A DNA stretch of 64,000 nucleotides from Streptomyces venezuelae (GTDB taxonomy: Bacteria > Actinomycetota > Actinomycetes > Streptomycetales > Streptomycetaceae). The stretch spans positions 1,653,501 to 1,717,500 of the forward strand of contig NZ_CP029189.1 of the NCBI RefSeq assembly GCF_008642275.1, written 5' to 3'. Positions 43,918 through 52,962 of the stretch are shown here, piece by piece. Position 1 is the stretch's first letter. Each line of letters starts with the position of its first letter. The translations under genes and the position numbers were made by a program. The notes beneath the pieces were generated by a model that had not been told where the DNA came from, made no database searches, and was given only the letters and a program-made list of their open reading frames with translations.

Positions 43918-45300
43918 ATGGCTCCCCTGTCGAAGGCGGGCGCGGCCCTGACCGCGCTCCGCGAGGATCTGTCCGGCGAGGTCTTCACCCCGGAGGATCC
44001 GGGGTACGACGAGGCCCGGACCGTCTTCAACGCGATGATCGACCGCAGACCCGCCGTCATCGCCCAGTGCGAGAGCACGGCGGACGTGGTGACAGCCGTG
44101 CGGTTCGCGCGGGACCTGGACCTGAACGTCGCCGTGCGCGGCGGCGGCCACAGCGTGGCCGGGATGTCCCTCAACGACGGCGGCCTCGTCGTCGACCTGC
44201 GGCGGATGCACGAGGTGACGGTCCATCCGGCGGCTTCGGCCGCGCACATCGGGGGCGGGGCCACCATGAGCCACCTGGACCGGGCCTGCGCACCGTACGG
44301 GCTGGCGACCACCGGCGGCCGGGCCTCCACCACCGGCGTCGGCGGCTACGTCCTGGGCGGCGGCAGCGGCTGGCTGGACCGCAAGTTCGGCCTGGCCGTG
44401 GACAACCTGCTGGGCGTGGACCTGGTCACCGCCGAGGGCGAGCTGGTGCACGCGACCACGGAGGAGCACCCGGAGCTGTTCTGGGGGCTGCACGGCGGCG
44501 GCGGGAACTTCGGCATCGCCACCTCGCTGACCCTGCGGCTGTACGAACTGCCCGCCATGTCGATCGCGATGCTGCTGTACCTGCCGGAACGCGGACCCGA
44601 GGTGGTCCGTACGTACCGGGACGTCATCGAGGCGGCACCGCCCGAGGCCTCGGGCGCCGCCCTGTACATCACCGGCCCGCCCGAGGAGTTCGTGCCGCAG
44701 CACCTGGTCGGCCGGCTGGTGGCCGCGGCGCTGCTGACCTACGCGGGCCCCGAGGACGAGATGCGCGAGCTGGCCGGGCCGCTGCTGGCGATCCCGCACG
44801 AGTCGGAGATCGTCACGGCCATCCCGTACGCCGACCTCCAGTGCATGATCGACGACCCGCCGGGCATGCGGAACTACTGGTCGGCCGAGTACCTCACCGG
44901 CTGCCCCGACGCGTTCGTCGACGTCTTCTGCTCCCGCGCCGAGGCCATGCCGGTACCGACCGGCACCCAGCACCTGGTCTTCCCGCAGGGCGGCGCGGTG
45001 GCCTCCGGCCCGGCCGACTACCCGATTCCGTACCGCGACGCGCCGTGGGCGGTGCACCCGTTCGGGATCTGGGAGGACCCGGCCGACGACGAGCGCTGCC
45101 GGCAGTGGGTCAAGGACGTCCGCGCCGACGCCCGGCCGTGGAGCACGGGCGCGGTCTACCTCAACTTCACCGGGGACGAGGGCGTGGAGCGGGTGGTGTC
45201 CGGCCTCGGCAGCGAGAACATGCAGCGGCTGGGCGCGTTGAAGCGGCAGTACGACCCGGACAACATCTTCCGCTTCAACCACAACATCCAGCCCGCCTGA
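43918..45300 (+). CDS. FAD-linked oxidoreductase, BBE-type
   Basis: A 460-residue flavoprotein of the PCMH/berberine bridge family. The FAD domain shows VRGGGHSVAG near residue 82, with the His for 8-alpha-histidyl FAD, then ATTGGRASTTGVGGYVLGG, GSGWLDRKFGLAVDNLLG and LHGGGGNFGIATSLTL. The second covalent attachment Cys seen in bicovalent members is absent (GWLDRKFG in its place), so single attachment is expected. The C-terminal BBE element is KRQYDPDNIFRFNHNIQPA. GGAAGGGGG precedes ATG. No signal peptide. Substrate is unknown: sugars, alkaloids or aromatic alcohols in relatives. Confidence 0.92.
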   Translation: MAPLSKAGAALTALREDLSGEVFTPEDPGYDEARTVFNAMIDRRPAVIAQCESTADVVTAVRFARDLDLNVAVRGGGHSVAGMSLNDGGLVVDLRRMHEVTVHPAASAAHIGGGATMSHLDRACAPYGLATTGGRASTTGVGGYVLGGGSGWLDRKFGLAVDNLLGVDLVTAEGELVHATTEEHPELFWGLHGGGGNFGIATSLTLRLYELPAMSIAMLLYLPERGPEVVRTYRDVIEAAPPEASGAALYITGPPEEFVPQHLVGRLVAAALLTYAGPEDEMRELAGPLLAIPHESEIVTAIPYADLQCMIDDPPGMRNYWSAEYLTGCPDAFVDVFCSRAEAMPVPTGTQHLVFPQGGAVASGPADYPIPYRDAPWAVHPFGIWEDPADDERCRQWVKDVRADARPWSTGAVYLNFTGDEGVERVVSGLGSENMQRLGALKRQYDPDNIFRFNHNIQPA

Positions 45301-45321
45301 CGATGGGCACAGGTCTGCCGG

Positions 45322-45327
45322 TAGCGT
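45322..45327 (+). promoter_or_regulatory. Putative -10 box before the PucR gene
   Basis: TAGCGT followed by 8 nt and the ATG at 45336, no Shine-Dalgarno sequence; CTGACG at 45297-45302 is a -35 candidate with a 19-bp spacer, overlapping the end of the preceding gene. Confidence 0.35.
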
Positions 45328-45335
45328 CCCGCGAT

Positions 45336-46955
45336 ATGGAAAACCAGGGCGGGATCACGGTTCAGCGGGCGCTGGAACTGCCGGGGCTGCGCGGCGGACT
45401 GCCGGAAGTGGTGGCGTGCGCCGACCGCCTGGGCCGGACCGTCCGCTGGGTGCACGCGGGCGAGGTGCCGAACATCGCCTCCCTGCTCAAGGGCGGTGAG
45501 CTGCTGCTGACCACCGGCCTCGGGCTCGGCACCCGGCCGGCCGAGCAGCGTGCCTTCGTACGCCGTCTCGCGGACCGCGGGATCGCCGCGCTGGTGGTCG
45601 AGCTCGGCCCGCGCTTCACCCGGCTGCCGGCGACCCTCGTGGAGACCGCGCGCTCGGCGGGGCTGCCCCTGGTCCAGCTGCACCGGGAAGTCCCGTTCGT
45701 GGCGGTCACGGAGGAGGTCCACACCGAGATCGTCAACCACCACTACGCCCTGCTCCAGCGGGCCGAGGAGGTCCACCGCCGCTGCACGGAGGCCCTGCTG
45801 GGCGGCGGGGGCGTCCCACAGGTCCTGCGGATCCTGGCCGACTTCACGGGGAACCCGGTCTTCCTGGAGACCCCCGACGGGCAGCTCCTGTACGCGGCCG
45901 GCAGCACGGCCGGCGACGCGGGCGCGGACCCGCTCCAGGTGTGGGAGGGCCTACGGGGCCAGCGCGAGGCCGAACCCGCCACGAACACGGTGCTGATCGA
46001 CGTCCCGGGCGGGGGCCACGGCACCGGCTCGGTCCGGGCCCGGGTCGTCCTGGTCGGGGTCTCGGCCCCGCTGCTGCCCGTGCACCGGATGGCGGCCGAA
46101 CGCACGGCGGGGGTCCTGGCCGTGGTCCTGATGCAGGCCCGGCAGGAGGAGGAGCTGGCCGCCCGCGGCCGCGGCGACTTCCTGACGGATCTCGCGGAGG
46201 GCCGCATCTCGGCGGAGGACGCGCCGGCACAGGCCCGTGTCCTGGGCTTCAAGCCGGGCGGCGGTCCGCTGCTGCCGGTGGTGATGCGGCTGGCGTCGGA
46301 CCTGGGCCCGGCCGGGAACTGGGCCGTCCTGGCCCGCGCGGTACTGGAGGAGCTGTCGTCCGTCGGGGTTCCGGTCCTGCTCGGCGTCCGCCCGGTCGAG
46401 GGCCGTGTCCCGCTGCTGGTCTCCCTGCGCGCGGAGTCGGAACGTACGGCGGTGGCGGACCGGGTCTCGGCCGCGCTGCGGGCAGGTGTCGAACGCGCCG
46501 GCCTGGACCGGGCCGACGCCCCGCCGGCCGTGGTCGTCGGCGTGGCGGGCGGCTGGGCGGCGGCCTCGGCGGGCCTGCGGCACGCCGCGGAGACCGCCAC
46601 GGCGGCCCACGGCCTGCCGGCCCGGCCCTGGTACGACGCGCGGCGCCTGGACATCGACCTGCTGCTGTGGCGGCTGCGCGAACACCCCGACCTGGCCGCC
46701 TTCGTGGACCGCGCGATCGGGCCGCTGCGCACGCACGACACGACGTCGCGGCCGCCGCTCCTCCCGACGCTGGAGACGTACCTGGCCCATGCGGGCCGCA
46801 AGGCGGAGACGGCGCGTGAACTCCATCTGAACCGGCAGACGCTGTACAACCGCCTGGCCCGCATCTCGGAACTCCTGGGCACGGACCTGGACGACCCCGA
46901 AACGGTCCTCTCCCTGAGCCTGGCCCTCCGCGCCCGCCGCCACACTCCTTCTTGA
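45336..46955 (+). CDS. PucR-family transcriptional regulator
   Basis: A 539-residue regulator. The N-terminal PucR domain (1-125) has TVQRALELPGLRGGLPEVVA and VPNIASLLKGGELLLTTGLG. A GGDEF-like CdaR central region follows, and the C-terminal PucR helix-turn-helix reads ARELHLNRQTLYNRLARISE, then LLGTDLDD. ATG at 45303 gives an 11-residue longer alternative. Family members control purine or amine catabolism. It starts 36 nt after the FAD oxidoreductase gene, on the same strand; that enzyme or the divergently absent neighbour may be its target, but no binding site was recognised. Confidence 0.93.
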   Translation: MENQGGITVQRALELPGLRGGLPEVVACADRLGRTVRWVHAGEVPNIASLLKGGELLLTTGLGLGTRPAEQRAFVRRLADRGIAALVVELGPRFTRLPATLVETARSAGLPLVQLHREVPFVAVTEEVHTEIVNHHYALLQRAEEVHRRCTEALLGGGGVPQVLRILADFTGNPVFLETPDGQLLYAAGSTAGDAGADPLQVWEGLRGQREAEPATNTVLIDVPGGGHGTGSVRARVVLVGVSAPLLPVHRMAAERTAGVLAVVLMQARQEEELAARGRGDFLTDLAEGRISAEDAPAQARVLGFKPGGGPLLPVVMRLASDLGPAGNWAVLARAVLEELSSVGVPVLLGVRPVEGRVPLLVSLRAESERTAVADRVSAALRAGVERAGLDRADAPPAVVVGVAGGWAAASAGLRHAAETATAAHGLPARPWYDARRLDIDLLLWRLREHPDLAAFVDRAIGPLRTHDTTSRPPLLPTLETYLAHAGRKAETARELHLNRQTLYNRLARISELLGTDLDDPETVLSLSLALRARRHTPS

Positions 46956-47068
46956 CGCGCCGCTCGCACGCCTCGGCCCTGGCGGGCCTCCCCGGCTTCG
47001 CGCCGCTGCGCCGGACTCCGTCCGTCGACGCCTGGGCGGGGGATGCGTGCCCTGCGGGGCTCGATTCG

Positions 47069-47136
47069 AGCCCCGCCGGCGATTGAGGCGCGGGGGTGCG
47101 GGGGTGCGGGGGTGCGGGGGCGGAGCCCCCGAAACG
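47069..47136 (-). repeat. Dispersed intergenic hairpin element, copy B
   Basis: AGCCCCGCCGGCGATTGAGG core followed by GCGGGGG and three further TGCGGGGG units in tandem, then the hairpin CGGGGGC/GCCCCCG at 47115-47131. It sits 42 nt past the stop codon of the minus-strand GT4 gene. Confidence 0.75.
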
Positions 47137-47172
47137 GCGCGTCGCCCGGACCACCGCTCCCCGGCCGGGAGG

Positions 47173-48294
47173 CTACCGGCGGCGTTCCATCAGTTCGTCG
47201 TAGACCGACAGGACCTGCGCCACCGTGTCGTCCTCCGACGGCCACGTCGCGGCCTGGACGCGCCCCGCAGCCACCAGTGCGGCCCGGCGGTCCGGGTCGG
47301 CCAGCAGCCCGGTCACGGCCGAGGCGAGCGGACCCGCCTTCCCCGGCGGGACCAGTACCGCGCCCTCCCCCACCAGCTCCGGGACCCCGCCCACGGCCGT
47401 GGCCACCAGTGGCACGCCCACCCGCAGCGCCTCCTGCGCCAGCAGCGCCCGCGCTTCCCACCGGCTCGGCAGCACCGCCAGGTCCGCCGCCGCCAGGAGC
47501 TGCGCCGCGTCCCGGCGGCGCCCCAGCAGCCGTACCGGGAGGCCCTCCGCCTCGATCCGCCGGGAGAGCTCGGCCCGCAGCGGCCCTTCTCCCGCGATCA
47601 CGAGCAGCGGCGCGGGGTCCAGGCCGCGCCACTCCCGGGCCGCGTCGAGCAGGACGGAGTACCCGCGGTGCGGCACCAGGCTGCCGACCGCGATCAGCAG
47701 CGGCCGTTCCACCGCGCCGAGTTCCGCCCGCACCTTGCCGGGGTCGGCCGCCGCGTCCGGACCCGCCGGGCCCGCCGGTACGGCCACCGGTGCCAGCCGC
47801 GCGTCCCTGGCACCCCGCGACCGCGCGGCGTCCACCTGGTCCGAGGAGGCCCCGAGCACCACCGCCGCGGCCCGCGCGACGTGCCGTTCCAGCATCCGTG
47901 CCAGCCGCCCGAGCGCACCGGCCGCCGTGGGGCCCTCGCCGTGCCAGCTCACCACCAGCGGCACCCGGCGCCCCCGTATGGCCAGCGCGGCGCGCATCCC
48001 GGCGCGCACGCCGTGCGCGTGCACGACGTCCGCCGCGGCGCAGGCGGCCCGCAGCGCGCTGACCGCGTCGGGCGCGAACTGCGCCCCCGCGCCGGTGAAG
48101 TCGTATTCCCCCTCCGCCTGGACGGGCGCGCACACCGTGACCCGTACCCCGCGCGCGGCGAGGCCGGTCGCGAGCGACCGTACGTGCGCGCTGCTGCCCG
48201 CGCCCGCACCCGTGCCGAGTACTTGCACGGTGCGCAGCGGCGGCCGGCCGTAGGGCTGGGCCGGCGGGGAGGTCGAAACCGGGGAGCTGCTCAC
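47173..48294 (-). CDS. Glycosyltransferase family 4 (GT-B)
   Basis: A 373-residue retaining glycosyltransferase. The N-terminal Rossmann half has VQVLGTGAGAGSSAHVRSLA and VVHAHGVRAGMRAALAIRG; the linker SWHGEGPTAAG follows. The C-terminal half shows LIAVGSLVPHRGYSVLLDAA, VIAGEGPLRAELSRRIE, and the nucleotide-sugar motif PSRWEARALLAQEALRVGVP with the ExxxxxxxE-like spacing of GT4. GTG start with GGAG 9 nt upstream; a longer frame upstream has no conserved sequence. Sugar donor and acceptor are unknown. Confidence 0.9.
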   Translation of the reverse strand: MSSSPVSTSPPAQPYGRPPLRTVQVLGTGAGAGSSAHVRSLATGLAARGVRVTVCAPVQAEGEYDFTGAGAQFAPDAVSALRAACAAADVVHAHGVRAGMRAALAIRGRRVPLVVSWHGEGPTAAGALGRLARMLERHVARAAAVVLGASSDQVDAARSRGARDARLAPVAVPAGPAGPDAAADPGKVRAELGAVERPLLIAVGSLVPHRGYSVLLDAAREWRGLDPAPLLVIAGEGPLRAELSRRIEAEGLPVRLLGRRRDAAQLLAAADLAVLPSRWEARALLAQEALRVGVPLVATAVGGVPELVGEGAVLVPPGKAGPLASAVTGLLADPDRRAALVAAGRVQAATWPSEDDTVAQVLSVYDELMERRR

Positions 48295-48439
48295 GGGCCG
48301 AAGCTCCAGGGTGAGGGATGCAGAGACGTCGCCAAGGATGCCAGTCCGCACGCGCGTTCCGGGACCATACGGGTGCGTATCCCGTACGAGATGCCGCAGG
48401 ACACCTCTCAGCCTCACCCACAAGGGCTACGAGCGGACG

Positions 48440-48478
48440 GCGCGGGGCCCGGAACGCCGCGCGTTCCGGGCCCCGCGC
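48440..48478 (-). terminator. Terminator of recN operon
   Basis: Perfect 18-bp inverted repeat GCGCGGGGCCCGGAACGC / GCGTTCCGGGCCCCGCGC with a 3-nt loop, 14 nt past the recN stop codon. Confidence 0.85.
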
Positions 48479-48491
48479 ACCGTGTGCCGTC

Positions 48492-50228
48492 TCACGCGTC
48501 CGCGCGCGCCGCCGCCAGGAGTTCCTCGGCGTGCGCCCGCGCCGAGACCGAGTCCTCGTGGCCGGCCAGCATGCGCGACAGCTCGCGGATCCGGTCCTCG
48601 CCCTCCAGGACGGTGACCCCGCTGCGGGTGACCGATCCGTCGTTGGTCTTCTCGACGAGCAGCTGCCGGTCCGCGAAGGCGGCCACCTGCGGCAGGTGCG
48701 TGACCACCACGACCTGCGCCGACTTGGCCAGCTTGGCCAGCCGTCGGCCGACCTCGACCGCCGCCTTGCCGCCGACGCCCGCGTCGACCTCGTCGAAGAG
48801 GTAGGTGGGCACCGGGTCGGAGCCCGCGAAGACGACCTCGACGGCCAGCATCACGCGGGAGAGCTCACCGCCCGAGGCGCCCTTGGCGATCGGCCGCGGC
48901 TGGGCGCCGGGGTGCGGGGCGAGCAGCAGCTCGACCTCGTCCGCGCCCGACGGGCCGTAGGCGACCGGGCGGCCGTCCACGTCGACTCCGTCGGGGTCGT
49001 CGGTCTGCCGGACGTCGATGGTCACGCGGGCGTGCGGCATCGCGAGCGAGGCCAGTTCCTGCGTCACCGCGGAGGCGAAGCGTGTCGCGGCCTCCACCCG
49101 GGCGTCCGTCAGCGCCTGCGCCAGCTGGGACAGTTCACCGCGCAGTCCGTCGCGCTCGGCGGTCAGCTCGGTGATCCGCTCGTCGTCGCCGTCCAGTTCC
49201 AGCAGCCGGGCCGCGCCCTGTTCCGCCCACTCCAGCACGGCGTCCACGGTGCCCTCGGAGCCGTACTTGCGGGTGAGCTGGGTCAGGGCGGCCCGCCGCT
49301 CCTCCACGGCGGCCAGCCGTAGCGGATCGGCGTCCAGGTCGTCGGCGTAGCCCGCCAGTTCCCCGGCGACGTCGGACAGCAGGATGCCCAGTTCCCCGAT
49401 CCGCTCGGCGAGCGAGCCGAGGGCCGGGTCGTGGGACCGTACGGATTCCAGCGCCCGGTGGGCGCCCGCGACGAGCATGTTCGCGTCGATGGCCTCCGGG
49501 TCCTCGGGGTTGCCCGCGAGCGCGGCGTGCGCCAGCTGCGCCGCCGAGGCCAGCGACTCGGCGTGCCCGAGCCGCTCCGCCTCGGCCGCGAGCTCGGTGT
49601 CCTCGCCGGCCACCGGTTCCACGGCCGCGATCTCGTCGAGCCCGAAGCGCAGCAGGTCCGCCTCCTGGGCCCGTTCCCGGGCCCGGGTGGTGATCTCCTC
49701 CAGCTCGACGGCGACGGCACGGAACCTGCGGTAGGCCGAGCCGTACTTCTCCAGCGGGACGGCGACGGCGTCTCCGGCGTACCGGTCGAGCGCCTGCCGC
49801 TGCCGGGCGGGGCGCAGCAGCCCCTGCTGGTCGGTCTGTCCGTGTACGGCGACCAGGTCGTCGGCGAGTTCGCCGAGCAGGCCGACGGGCACGGAGCGGC
49901 CGCCGACGTGGGCGCGCGAGCGTCCCTCGGCGGACACGGTCCGGCTGATCAGCAGGGCGCCGTCGTCGAACTCGGCCCCGGCCTCCTCGGCGCGTACGGC
50001 GGCGGGGGCGTCCGGGCGCATGACGATGCGGCCCTCGACCACCGCGGCCTTGGCCCCGATCCGCACCAGGGCCGGGTCGGCGCGACCGCCGAGCAGCAGC
50101 CCGAGGCTGGTGACGACCATCGTCTTGCCCGCGCCGGTCTCGCCGGTCACCGCGGTGAAACCGGGCGACAGCTCGACCACCGCGTCGTCGATGACCCCGA
50201 GCGACCGTATCCGCATCTCCTCAAGCAC
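48492..50228 (-). CDS. recN: DNA repair protein RecN
   Basis: A 578-residue SMC-like ATPase for double-strand break repair. Walker A GETGAGKT lies at 29-36, followed by coiled-coil helices (about 150-370, with RRRALTQLTRKYG-type charged runs), then the signature ASGGELSRVMLAVEVV and Walker B PTYLFDEVDAGVGGKAA near 455-500. The start is uncertain: GTG at 50228 gives the usual VLEEMRIRSLG opening; ATG at 50261 adds 11 residues. It is last in the operon hypothetical-tlyA-NAD kinase-recN, 62 nt after the NAD kinase gene, with a possible LexA site in that gap. Confidence 0.95.
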   Translation of the reverse strand: MLEEMRIRSLGVIDDAVVELSPGFTAVTGETGAGKTMVVTSLGLLLGGRADPALVRIGAKAAVVEGRIVMRPDAPAAVRAEEAGAEFDDGALLISRTVSAEGRSRAHVGGRSVPVGLLGELADDLVAVHGQTDQQGLLRPARQRQALDRYAGDAVAVPLEKYGSAYRRFRAVAVELEEITTRARERAQEADLLRFGLDEIAAVEPVAGEDTELAAEAERLGHAESLASAAQLAHAALAGNPEDPEAIDANMLVAGAHRALESVRSHDPALGSLAERIGELGILLSDVAGELAGYADDLDADPLRLAAVEERRAALTQLTRKYGSEGTVDAVLEWAEQGAARLLELDGDDERITELTAERDGLRGELSQLAQALTDARVEAATRFASAVTQELASLAMPHARVTIDVRQTDDPDGVDVDGRPVAYGPSGADEVELLLAPHPGAQPRPIAKGASGGELSRVMLAVEVVFAGSDPVPTYLFDEVDAGVGGKAAVEVGRRLAKLAKSAQVVVVTHLPQVAAFADRQLLVEKTNDGSVTRSGVTVLEGEDRIRELSRMLAGHEDSVSARAHAEELLAAARADA

Positions 50229-50285
50229 GGGACGACGATACCGAGGTTTCACGGGTGCCATGTGACGTCACCCGCCCCAAGTTGT

Positions 50286-50301
50286 TCGAACGAATGTGCT
50301 A
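50286..50301 (-). promoter_or_regulatory. Possible LexA (SOS) box upstream of recN
   Basis: TCGAAC-GAAT-GTGCTA: one half-site is perfect for the actinobacterial TCGAAC-n4-GTTCGA box, the other matches 4 of 6. recN is a classical SOS gene, which supports the call. The box lies between the NAD kinase stop and recN. Confidence 0.4.
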
Positions 50302-50323
50302 TTGGAGTCGTGTGAGCTGCGTC

Positions 50324-51268
50324 TCAGTGCGGCGCGCCACGCCAACCCGACACCGGGAGCGCGAACTTGGCGACGAGCCGGTCCGTGAACGACGCGTGGT
50401 GCAGCCGGGCGAGCCGCACCGGCACCGCGCCACGCCGCACCTCGACCCGGGCCCCGGCGGGCAGCTCCAGCGTGCGCCGCCCGTCGCACCACAGCACGCC
50501 GTGCGGCGTGCCGCTCTGCACCTCCACCGCCAGCACCGAGGTCGGCGAGGTCACCAGCGGCTTCGCGAACAGCGCGTGCGCGCTGATCGGCACCATCAGC
50601 AGCGCCTCCACCTCGGGCCAGACCACCGGCCCGCCCGCGGAGAAGGCGTAGGCCGTGGAACCCGTCGGGGTCGCGCAGACGATCCCGTCGCAGCCGAACC
50701 CGGTCACCGGGCGCCCGTCGATCTCCAGGACCACCTCCAGCATCCGCTCCGGGGACACCTTCTGGACCGCGGCCTCGTTCAGCGCCCAGTCCCGGTGGAC
50801 CACATCGCCGTTCGTCCGCACGATCACGTCGAGCGTCATCCGCTCCTCGACCTCGTACGAGCGCGTCACCACCCGGTCCACGACCTTGTCCAGGTCGTCG
50901 CGCTCGGCCTCGGCGAGGAACCCGACCCGGCCCAGGTTGACGCCCAGCATCGGCACCCCCGAGGCCCGCGCGAACTCCGCGCCCCGCAGCAGGGTCCCGT
51001 CACCGCCGAGGACGATGAGCAGCTCGCACCCGTCCAGGGCCCCCGGGGTGGACTCGGTGACCAGCTCCACCTCGGCGGGCAGCGGCAGGTCCACCGCCTC
51101 GTGCTCCATGACGCGTACGCCCAGCCCGCATCTCAGCAGGCCCTGCACGACCAGCTCGGCGCTGCGGATGGCCGCGGGCCGCCCGGTGTGCGCGAGCAGG
51201 AAGACCGTCCGCCCCTCCCCCGAAACACGTGAACCCGATGAACCTGCCGAACCCGCTGAATCTGTCAC
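50324..51268 (-). CDS. NAD kinase
   Basis: A 314-residue ATP-NAD kinase making NADP. The GGDG motif is at 88-91 (LIVLGGDGTLLRGAEF), followed by GVNLGRVGFLAE, the conserved WALNEAAVQK, and the second diphosphate loop GIVCATPTGSTAYAFSAGGP. GTG start in GTGA overlap with the tlyA stop, hence translational coupling. The pairing of tlyA, NAD kinase and recN is conserved across actinobacteria. Confidence 0.97.
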   Translation of the reverse strand: MTDSAGSAGSSGSRVSGEGRTVFLLAHTGRPAAIRSAELVVQGLLRCGLGVRVMEHEAVDLPLPAEVELVTESTPGALDGCELLIVLGGDGTLLRGAEFARASGVPMLGVNLGRVGFLAEAERDDLDKVVDRVVTRSYEVEERMTLDVIVRTNGDVVHRDWALNEAAVQKVSPERMLEVVLEIDGRPVTGFGCDGIVCATPTGSTAYAFSAGGPVVWPEVEALLMVPISAHALFAKPLVTSPTSVLAVEVQSGTPHGVLWCDGRRTLELPAGARVEVRRGAVPVRLARLHHASFTDRLVAKFALPVSGWRGAPH

Positions 51269-52080
51269 TGCGGCCCCTCCGCCACTGCACGGTCAACATC
51301 CGCCGGGTCGAGTGCCGGTGCCCCCGCCCGAAGCCACAGAAAGTACTCGACGTTCCCCGACGGCCCCGGAAGCGGACTCGCCGTCACCCCGAGAACACCC
51401 AGCCCCAGCTTCGCCGCCTGCGCCGCGACCTCGCGCACGGCCTCGGCCCGCAGCTCCGGGCTGCGCACCACGCCGCCGCTGCCCAGCCGGTCCTTGCCGA
51501 CCTCGAACTGCGGCTTGACCATCAGCACCAGGTCCGCGTCCGGCGCGCAGCAGCGCACCAGCGCCGGCAGCACCAGACCGATGGAGATGAACGACAGGTC
51601 GCCCACGACCAGGTCCACCGGAACACCGTCCAGCTGCTCCACCGTCAGCTCGCGCACGTTCGTACGGTCCTTGACGGTGACCCGGTCGTCGCTCTGCAGC
51701 GACCAGGCCAGCTGCCCGTAGCCGACGTCCACGGCCATCACGTGGGCCACGCCCGAGCGCAGCAGCACGTCGGTGAACCCGCCGGTGGAGGCGCCGGCGT
51801 CCAGCGCACGGCGGCCCTCGACGGCCAGCCCCTGCGGCCGGAAGGCCGCCAGCGCACCGGCCAGCTTGTGGCCGCCCCGGGAGACGTAGTCGGGGTCGCT
51901 GTCGTCCTTGCGGACCACCAGCGCCGCGCTGGTCTCGACCTGGGTGGCCGGCTTGGTCGCGGTGGTGCCGCCCACGGTCACCCGGCCCGCGGCGATCAGC
52001 TGTGCGGCGTGCTCGCGCGAGCGGGCCATGCTGCGGCGCACCAGTTCGGCGTCCAGGCGGCGGCGTGCCACTCCTGCCAC
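51265..52080 (-). CDS. tlyA: TlyA-family rRNA 2'-O-methyltransferase
   Basis: A 271-residue enzyme methylating 16S and/or 23S rRNA at capreomycin-sensitive cytidines by family knowledge. An S4 RNA-binding domain covers residues 5-65 (RRRLDAELVRRSMARSREHA). The Rossmann methyltransferase follows with SRGGHKLAGAL, SAM loop LDAGASTGGFTDVLLRSG, then DLVVGDLSFIS and VKPQFEVGKD with catalytic Lys/Asp-type residues. GTG start; AGGAG lies 10 nt upstream, and another GTG three codons on is possible. Confidence 0.96.
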   Translation of the reverse strand: MAGVARRRLDAELVRRSMARSREHAAQLIAAGRVTVGGTTATKPATQVETSAALVVRKDDSDPDYVSRGGHKLAGALAAFRPQGLAVEGRRALDAGASTGGFTDVLLRSGVAHVMAVDVGYGQLAWSLQSDDRVTVKDRTNVRELTVEQLDGVPVDLVVGDLSFISIGLVLPALVRCCAPDADLVLMVKPQFEVGKDRLGSGGVVRSPELRAEAVREVAAQAAKLGLGVLGVTASPLPGPSGNVEYFLWLRAGAPALDPADVDRAVAEGPQ

Positions 52081-52087
52081 GTTCGGT

Positions 52088-52339
52088 TCAGCTCCTGTTT
52101 TCGTACGGTCCGGGGACGGGCGGTGCGTCCAGCGCGGTCAGCGCCTCGCGCAGCCCCCGGTGGACATCCTCGTACACCTCGACGTGTCCGTCCGCCGCGA
52201 GGTGGTCCGCGTCCGCCAGCCGCGCCAGGTACGCGTCCACGCCGGCGTGGCCGGTGGGCGTGCGTACGACGCCCAGGGCCACGGGCCCGGCGGGCTCGGC
52301 GGGGGCTTCGGCCCCGGGGGCGGCGGCTTCGTCGGTCAT
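52088..52339 (-). CDS. Small conserved hypothetical protein
   Basis: An 83-residue acidic protein, first in the tlyA operon, ending 7 nt before tlyA. The N-terminus is Ala/Glu/Pro-rich, and the conserved-looking C-terminal 55 residues read ALGVVRTPTGHAGVDAYLAR, then LADADHLAADGHVEVYEDVH, and a helix. It probably folds as two short helices. No recognised domain; the same slot in other streptomycetes holds a comparable small protein. Function unknown. Confidence 0.75.
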   Translation of the reverse strand: MTDEAAAPGAEAPAEPAGPVALGVVRTPTGHAGVDAYLARLADADHLAADGHVEVYEDVHRGLREALTALDAPPVPGPYENRS

Positions 52340-52403
52340 GCCCCGACGCTACCTCGAAGCGCCCCGCGACCACGCATGGCTCTGCGGTACGGTCGTGATC
52401 ACG

Positions 52404-52751
52404 ATGGCTACGATCCAGGAGTGCCGCGAAGCACTCGACAACCTCTCCGGCAATCTCGCGCGGGCCGACGCCGGCGTACGCGGCGCGGCCGCGTTCGACC
52501 GCTCCCTGAGCTGCCACATCACCGACCTGGACCAGACGTTCACGGGCCGCCTCGACACGGGCCGGATCCGGGTGGACGCGGTCGCCCCGGGCCCGCCCGC
52601 GGCGAAGGCCGAGATCCGGCTCGCGATGACGGGCGACGACCTCGTGGCGCTGGTCGCGGGCGACCTGAAGTTCGCGAAGGCCTGGGCCTCGGGCCGCGTC
52701 AAACTGGAAGCCGGCTTCCGAGACCTGCTCCGCCTGAAGAGCATGCTCTAG
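52404..52751 (+). CDS. SCP2-type sterol-carrier-like protein
   Basis: A 115-residue protein matching the SCP-2 fold: helix MATIQECREALDNLSGNL, strands SLSCHITDLDQTFTGRLDTG and AEIRLAMTGDDLVALVAGDL, and helix KFAKAWASGRVKLEAGFRDL. The DDLVALVAG-KFAKAWASGRVK phrase is diagnostic. It would bind a lipid in a hydrophobic tunnel; the partner is unknown. ATG at 52404 lacks a Shine-Dalgarno sequence; a GTG three codons upstream is an alternative, and TACGGT at 52388-52393 may be the -10 box. Divergent from the tlyA operon by 64 nt. Confidence 0.88.
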   Translation: MATIQECREALDNLSGNLARADAGVRGAAAFDRSLSCHITDLDQTFTGRLDTGRIRVDAVAPGPPAAKAEIRLAMTGDDLVALVAGDLKFAKAWASGRVKLEAGFRDLLRLKSML

Positions 52752-52813
52752 CCCCGGCCGCCGCCGCTCCCAGCCCCACAGGCACCTCTTCCATCCCCCG
52801 CCGACGCTCTTCC

Positions 52814-52925
52814 CAGCCCCGCCGGCGTTTGAGGCGCTCTCCTCAGCCCCGCCGGCGTTTGAGGCGCTCTTCCAGCCCCGCCGGCGTTTGAGGCGCGGGG
52901 GTCCGGGGGCAGCGCCCCCGGCAAC
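52814..52925 (-). repeat. Dispersed intergenic hairpin element, copy C (triplicated core)
   Basis: The core CAGCCCCGCCGGCGTTTGAG occurs three times at 52814, 52844 and 52873 (spacing 30 and 29 bp). Only the third is followed by GCGCGGGGGTCCGGGGGC and the hairpin CCGGGGGC/GCCCCCGG at 52903-52921. That hairpin is 42 nt past the stop codon of the minus-strand ABC ATPase gene. Confidence 0.8.
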
Positions 52926-52962
52926 CGGCCCGCACCCGCAAACCGCTGCCCGGCCCGGAGGG

